A stretch of 64,000 nt of DNA from Drosophila pseudoobscura (Eukaryota; Arthropoda; Insecta; Diptera; Drosophilidae): positions 45,151,869-45,215,868 of the forward strand of contig NC_046683.1 in the NCBI RefSeq assembly GCF_009870125.1, in the 5' to 3' direction. Position 1 is the first letter of the stretch, and each line of letters opens with the position of its first letter. A program made the position numbers and the translations under genes. The notes under the pieces were generated by a model. The model saw only the letters and a list, made by a program, of their open reading frames with translations, was not told where the DNA came from and searched no databases. Below are positions 60,583 to 64,000 of this stretch, one piece after another.

Positions 60583-60588
60583 TTTATT
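60583..60588 (-). promoter_or_regulatory. Poly(A) signal AATAAA of the dicistronic unit
   Basis: The plus strand reads TTTATT, which is AATAAA on the minus strand, about 51 bases beyond the stop of the 67-aa ORF. No such signal occurs between the two ORFs, which supports a single transcript. Confidence 0.6.
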
Positions 60589-60638
60589 GGGATTGCCTAG
60601 ATAGACAAATTCCCCGGCAATTAATGGACTTTGTAAGT

Positions 60639-60842
60639 TCATTCTTTTATGCGGGGCCATGTATGTACATCATTTGAGCGAACGATATCATTGCCGGGCT
60701 CTAAGATATGGATACTGTTTTCGTCTGGCGATGAAATCAAATCAGTTAGTTCGCCAGTCGTCTTGGGCGTTGTCTCTTGGTAATCGAATAAAAAATAACG
60801 TAAGTGTATAGATCTCTCCAGCGTCTCGAGATAACTTTCCAT
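60639..60842 (-). CDS. 67-aa hypothetical protein, second cistron
   Basis: The ORF starts MESYLETLERSIHLRYFLFD and ends ...HTWPRIKE with TGA. The start is chosen because ATG follows CACC and precedes G, an optimal eukaryotic context, and lies five bases after a good acceptor (CTCATTTCAG). Composition is non-repetitive and acidic, with a likely N-terminal helix; there is no membrane segment or signal peptide. An AATAAA follows 51 bases after the stop. Upstream on the same strand is the TFIIIC6-like ORF, and removing the 67 bp intron brings the stop of that ORF to within 9 bases of this ATG. I do not recognise the family, and homology to related species would be needed to prove it is coding. 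Confidence 0.5.
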   Translation of the reverse strand: MESYLETLERSIHLRYFLFDYQETTPKTTGELTDLISSPDENSIHILEPGNDIVRSNDVHTWPRIKE

Positions 60843-60846
60843 GGTG

Positions 60847-60913
60847 CTGAAATGAGAATATCAGAGGATTATTGATGAACAGTGTGTCGGACGCGGGACT
60901 ACCTCAGACATAC
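60847..60913 (-). other. 67 bp intron between the two ORFs of the dicistronic unit
   Basis: On the minus strand the donor is TTTG|GTATGT, five bases after the TAA of the upstream ORF, and the acceptor is CTCATTTCAG|CACC, four bases before the ATG of the downstream ORF. The length is typical of short Drosophila introns. Confidence 0.6.
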
Positions 60914-60918
60914 CAAAG

Positions 60919-61371
60919 TTAATTCTCCTCTCCAAACTTATTTATTGCGTCCTTATAGGTGATATTCAGCTTTGTTGTCTGCGGCGTGTCTGTGTCTTCT
61001 GTAATTGTATCTGGCACCACTGTTGATTTGTCAGGTTCTGGCGGCAAGTGCTCTATATAAGCGCGCTCAAAGGAAATTACCTTGTCAGACTTGTCTAGGT
61101 ATTGGTACTTCTGTCGACAGGCTGCCTCGAATAGCGGGTCAGCCGGCGAACGATCCATGTCTTTTTCGAAAAACACATTTGTCCCTGTGGAGTGCTCGTA
61201 GGTGCCTTTGAAAATGCTGCCATTTACCTCGGCCATGGGGTTGTCGCTTTCCAATCCTATAATTTTAATGGCAGCATCCTCGTGCTTAAGCGTGTGAGGT
61301 GGTAATTGGTTTTTGAAATCCGCAAAAACCAAGTATTCGCTTTCCTCGTATTCAGAATCCGAATCATTCAT
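60919..61371 (-). CDS. TFIIIC subunit 6 (GTF3C6)-like protein
   Basis: A single-exon ORF of 150 aa, ATG at 61,371 to TAA at 60,919. In vertebrates the homologous subunit belongs to the tau-A part of TFIIIC, which binds tRNA-gene promoters for RNA polymerase III in the nucleus. Residues 1-11 are acidic (MNDSDSEYEES). About residues 12-70 resemble the TFIIIC triple-barrel domain: a strand YLVFADF, then IKIIGLESDNPMAEVNGSIF followed by KGTYEHSTGTNVFFEKD, matching the family pattern of a GL-(D/E)-P--(Q/E)-(G/N)G-(V/I)F-G-YE---GT--FFE core. The C-terminal half is polar and probably disordered. The length is somewhat below the human protein. The family call rests on the motif and not on an alignment. 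The upstream region carries housekeeping-type promoter motifs. Confidence 0.7.
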   Translation of the reverse strand: MNDSDSEYEESEYLVFADFKNQLPPHTLKHEDAAIKIIGLESDNPMAEVNGSIFKGTYEHSTGTNVFFEKDMDRSPADPLFEAACRQKYQYLDKSDKVISFERAYIEHLPPEPDKSTVVPDTITEDTDTPQTTKLNITYKDAINKFGEEN

Positions 61372-61535
61372 GATTTATTCTGATTCTCCGAAATTCTTGG
61401 CCGAACGCAAGAAGGATATAGTATTATAGAATTATAATTATATGCTTCAGATATCCTTCAGATGCAAACAAAACAAAAATAAAATAACAAATGGCAAGTA
61501 TGGAGTTCACATTTCTACACATTTGCTACCCTCAG

Positions 61536-61586
61536 AAATATACCGAAATATATTGTCTCATTTTTTAAGTATACCGTAAATATACC
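61536..61586 (-). promoter_or_regulatory. Three AARTATACCG promoter-proximal repeats
   Basis: Near-identical copies lie at 61,536-61,544, 61,567-61,575 and 61,578-61,586. On the minus strand they read CGGTATATTT or CGGTATACTT. They lie 165-215 bases upstream of the ATG of the TFIIIC6-like gene. Similar GGTATATTT arrays, often beside a GGTCACACT element, occur near short-promoter housekeeping genes in Drosophila, as I recall. Function here is inferred. Confidence 0.5.
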
Positions 61587-61793
61587 GATAAAACAACAAA
61601 CTTTGCCCGCTCTATTTGAACAGGACTTAAGTTAAGTCGCACAAAATAATACTATTTGTAAATTCCTCTTGTAAACCCATTCTATCCTTCCTCTTTACTG
61701 CGCTAAAACTCTTCAGGCTACATAAGTTTCGTGGAGTGTATTTTAATACACCCACTGATCTCAATAGTTAATTGTTTGTCATATATTTTCCTA

Positions 61794-61804
61794 GAGTGTG
61801 ACCA
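61794..61804 (-). promoter_or_regulatory. Motif 1 (M1BP-type) core promoter element
   Basis: The minus strand reads TGGTCACACTC, matching YGGTCACACTR in all but the last base. Motif 1 is typical of TATA-less housekeeping promoters. It lies 423 bases upstream of the TFIIIC6-like ATG and 50 bases before a small plus-strand ORF, so it could mark a bidirectional promoter. Confidence 0.5.
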
Positions 61805-61853
61805 GGTGCGCATGCCCTACGGTTTGAATAAGCCCACTTGAATTCAAAAAGGA

Positions 61854-62246
61854 TGAAACTAGCTGCCACCATTAGGCCTTATCCGTTCTACAAGAACTAC
61901 GCAAAGACGCATGACTCAGCCCTAGTGTAAGCACGCTGTTAGACATTATTATCCGAAATTTTTGAAGCACTAGGCTTCAATTAAAAACCAGCTCGATGTT
62001 GTAGATGGCATATTTAAATCATTTAATGCACTGATGTATTTGTGCGATAAATTCTATCGAACTCTGTTGCTGGAACAAAATTTTGGTATTTTTCAACAAT
62101 TTTGGATTAATTTGCTGGTATTTTTTAATTTTTTAGTATATGGTCACATGCATTCCGTCATTTGGCGCCAAACTTACAAATTTAAAATATTGAATGATTT
62201 CCTGAGGGAAAATGCAGAGAATGCCCCCGACAATTTCATCCAGTAA
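61854..62246 (+). CDS. Candidate small gene with uncertain exon structure
   Basis: An ATG at 61,854 opens MKLAATIRPYPFYKNYAKTH and five more residues before a TAA that overlaps a donor (GTAAGC at 61,927). A second block, 61,992-62,246, reads LDVVDGIFKSFNALMYLCDK, continues with a hydrophobic stretch and ends DFLRENAENAPDNFIQ with TAA. Joining them in frame needs a weak GTGTAA donor at 61,925 with the CCAG acceptor at 61,991; a further 51 bp T-rich segment (62,083-62,133) could be an intron or coding. Composition looks protein-like but no family is recognised. It may instead be a decaying gene. Motif 1 lies just upstream. Confidence 0.3.
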
Positions 62247-62349
62247 CAGCCCCACGCAACGTCTGCCACGTGCTCCCGATCTCCACAAATTTGTTTCTGG
62301 GACACTGCATGAAGGCACACGCCTGCAAGGTTCCCCAGGTTATTAAGTC

Positions 62350-64000
62350 AAAGAAGCCTCCACCGGGTTAGTATTGTATGTACTACTACGTAAAGTTTAT
62401 TTTATTTAGTAAATATTTCTCGCGCAGATAAATATTAAATATATTATTAGTACAGTTAGTTGTATAATTTATTTAGTATTTTTAAGATTCTGCAGATCGC
62501 AATGCTATTCGCTTAACTAAATATTGAAATTATGTAATTACGGGTATGTAAATTCATTAGTTGACTTTTACATGGTATAGAGCTGGCCTCAGTTGCATCG
62601 AGTGAAGGGGAGGAAAGATAAAGATATAGATATATGTAGGTAAAGAATAATCGGGTCCAGGGCTGGGGTCGGGGGCGGGAGTCTGGGTAAGAAAAAAGTA
62701 GCAAATATTTCTGAAATGTCTGCCCTATGCTTGGTATTCATCTATGTATATATTCTTTACGCTTACATTTAATAGCACAGTTAGTTATAGTTTAATTTCA
62801 TTTAGGTTAAGCCTGGATCAAAAAAATCATTCGAGAATCATTTCGCATTCCAGCAGTTTGTACATTCCATCTAACTGAACCAACTAAAGACTAAAGTAGA
62901 TCGTAAAACAGATGAGCAACAGATTGAGACTTGATAGCACGTGAACTGCTCGATATTTCAGCCAGCACTGTTAGACATTTACACAGACATACACATATGA
63001 TACGCGGCTTATATACGCGCCTTCGCTTCCTTCGGATATCTTCATAGCCCGGTTATCGTTTAGTGGTTAAGCATAATATCAATATCAATATCGATCGTTA
63101 TAAATTATTGTTTCTCGCATAGTCCAGCACATACATCCTCTGCCAATCCACGATCTTTGCTAATCAAAAAAATTCCGTACAATACATATAATTTTGGTAT
63201 ATTTTCCATTAGATAAGTTATCTCGTTACCTGTGTTTCGACTATTTTATCGTAATCGTAATCGTATTCGTATTCATATTATATTTTATTATTCAGACACT
63301 CATGCATGCAGTGGATCTGGATCTTGATATTGATCTTGTTGCTGTCGTTAGTTAATCAAATAGACTTAATTTACTAATTATTGTTACCATTGTGGATGAG
63401 ATGTGAGTGAGTGTGTGTGTGGGTGTGTGTGTGTGTGTATGAGTGTATGTGAGTGGGCGTGTCCGGTGTACCTTATGTTTATGTGTGGTATGCATTCATG
63501 CGTGGGTTATGATAATGAGCCTTTGCTTGCTTCTAGGAATGCTTTGTAAAACAATTTCTTTCATTTTTTTTTATAATTTTTCATCGTAGATTTTACATTT
63601 TTTTTGTGTGTATTTTTAAATGATTTTCTGTTTTTTTTTGTGGACTTTTCTTGCCATGATATATGAGGGTGCGCCTGTGTCTTGGTGGATCATGAGAGCT
63701 TAAGCCTGATATTGAAGTGTGTGATACAATTCTTGTAAATAATTTCTTGCTTGGTCCATTAACTTATTAACTCATTGCACTAAAACACACGTGAAAAATA
63801 GGTGTTCATTCAACGAAAGGTGTAAAAGTTGCTTTCCGAGCTGAGCCTTTGGGATCGAAGACAATCCGAGCCGATTGCCAGTGAGTAAGCTTTGCGTTCT
63901 AGGTGCAAATGTGATATGCATCAGTGAATCAGTGAAATCTTCACTCCCGATACTCTATCGGGGGCGATCTGATCGGTAGAAATATGAGTGGTTGGTCGCT
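62350..64000. other. AT-rich right flank
   Basis: No gene is recognised. Contents are AT-rich DNA, a ATATC/AATATC repeat (63,077-63,094), a TCGTAA/TCGTAT stretch (63,249-63,274), a GT-rich repeat (63,403-63,440) and T-rich tracts (63,560-63,645). It could be the UTR or intron of a gene beyond the window. Confidence 0.4.

Noticed and set aside
1..64000. CRISPR arrays, bacterial operons or a prophage-like system
   Set aside because: Spliced eukaryotic genes, poly(A) signals and Drosophila repeats place the whole window in a fly genome. All direct repeats seen are tandem microsatellites without spacers.

Overview
The window looks like Drosophila nuclear DNA, most likely from the obscura group. 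It contains compact genes with 56-73 bp GT-AG introns, AATAAA signals, Cavener/Kozak-type start contexts, DINE-1 (INE-1/Helitron) copies, and intergenic DNA very rich in GC-biased 6-mer microsatellites. The two main genes are the LMX1-type LIM-homeobox pair that D. melanogaster carries as CG4328 and CG32105 (Lmx1a) on Muller element D. In the pseudoobscura subgroup that element is the X arm XR. The species and arm are inferences.

Layout. Positions 1-7,316 are gene-poor flank. A five-exon LIM-homeobox gene lies on the minus strand (CDS 7,376-9,289, 553 aa, no in-frame stop after splicing). About 42 kb without a convincing intact gene follows, holding microsatellites, a roughly 580 bp inverted-repeat element (10.55-11.13 kb), two DINE-1 copies (26.7-27.4 and 37.1-37.6 kb) and a broken multi-exon gene relic (42.6-43.6 kb). 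The second LIM-homeobox gene lies on the plus strand (CDS 51,395-57,342, three exons, 617 aa). The two are transcribed away from each other, so the interval between their 5' ends is the natural place for shared neuronal enhancers.

Downstream of the second gene is a mobile-element graveyard: a LOA/bilbo-like reverse-transcriptase remnant, a DINE-1 3' fragment carrying a pure CT/GA run, and a decayed coding segment. After it comes a small housekeeping transcription unit on the minus strand (60.58-61.4 kb). Its first ORF looks like the TFIIIC subunit 6 (GTF3C6) triple-barrel protein. A 67-aa second ORF follows after a 67 bp intron that lies between the two cistrons, with one poly(A) signal after the second ORF, so the unit looks dicistronic. 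Its upstream region has three AARTATACCG motifs and a Motif-1 (M1BP-type) element. A weakly supported small plus-strand gene may start on the other side of that element. The last 1.6 kb is AT-rich with GT repeats.

The two LIM-homeobox proteins share a tandem LIM pair, a Q50/N51 homeodomain and a conserved C-terminal NPID-LY-MQ-SYF motif. They differ in exon structure: the introns between the LIM domains, after LIM2 and inside the homeodomain exist only in the minus-strand gene, while the last phase-1 intron is shared. All assignments were made by eye, without any database search.
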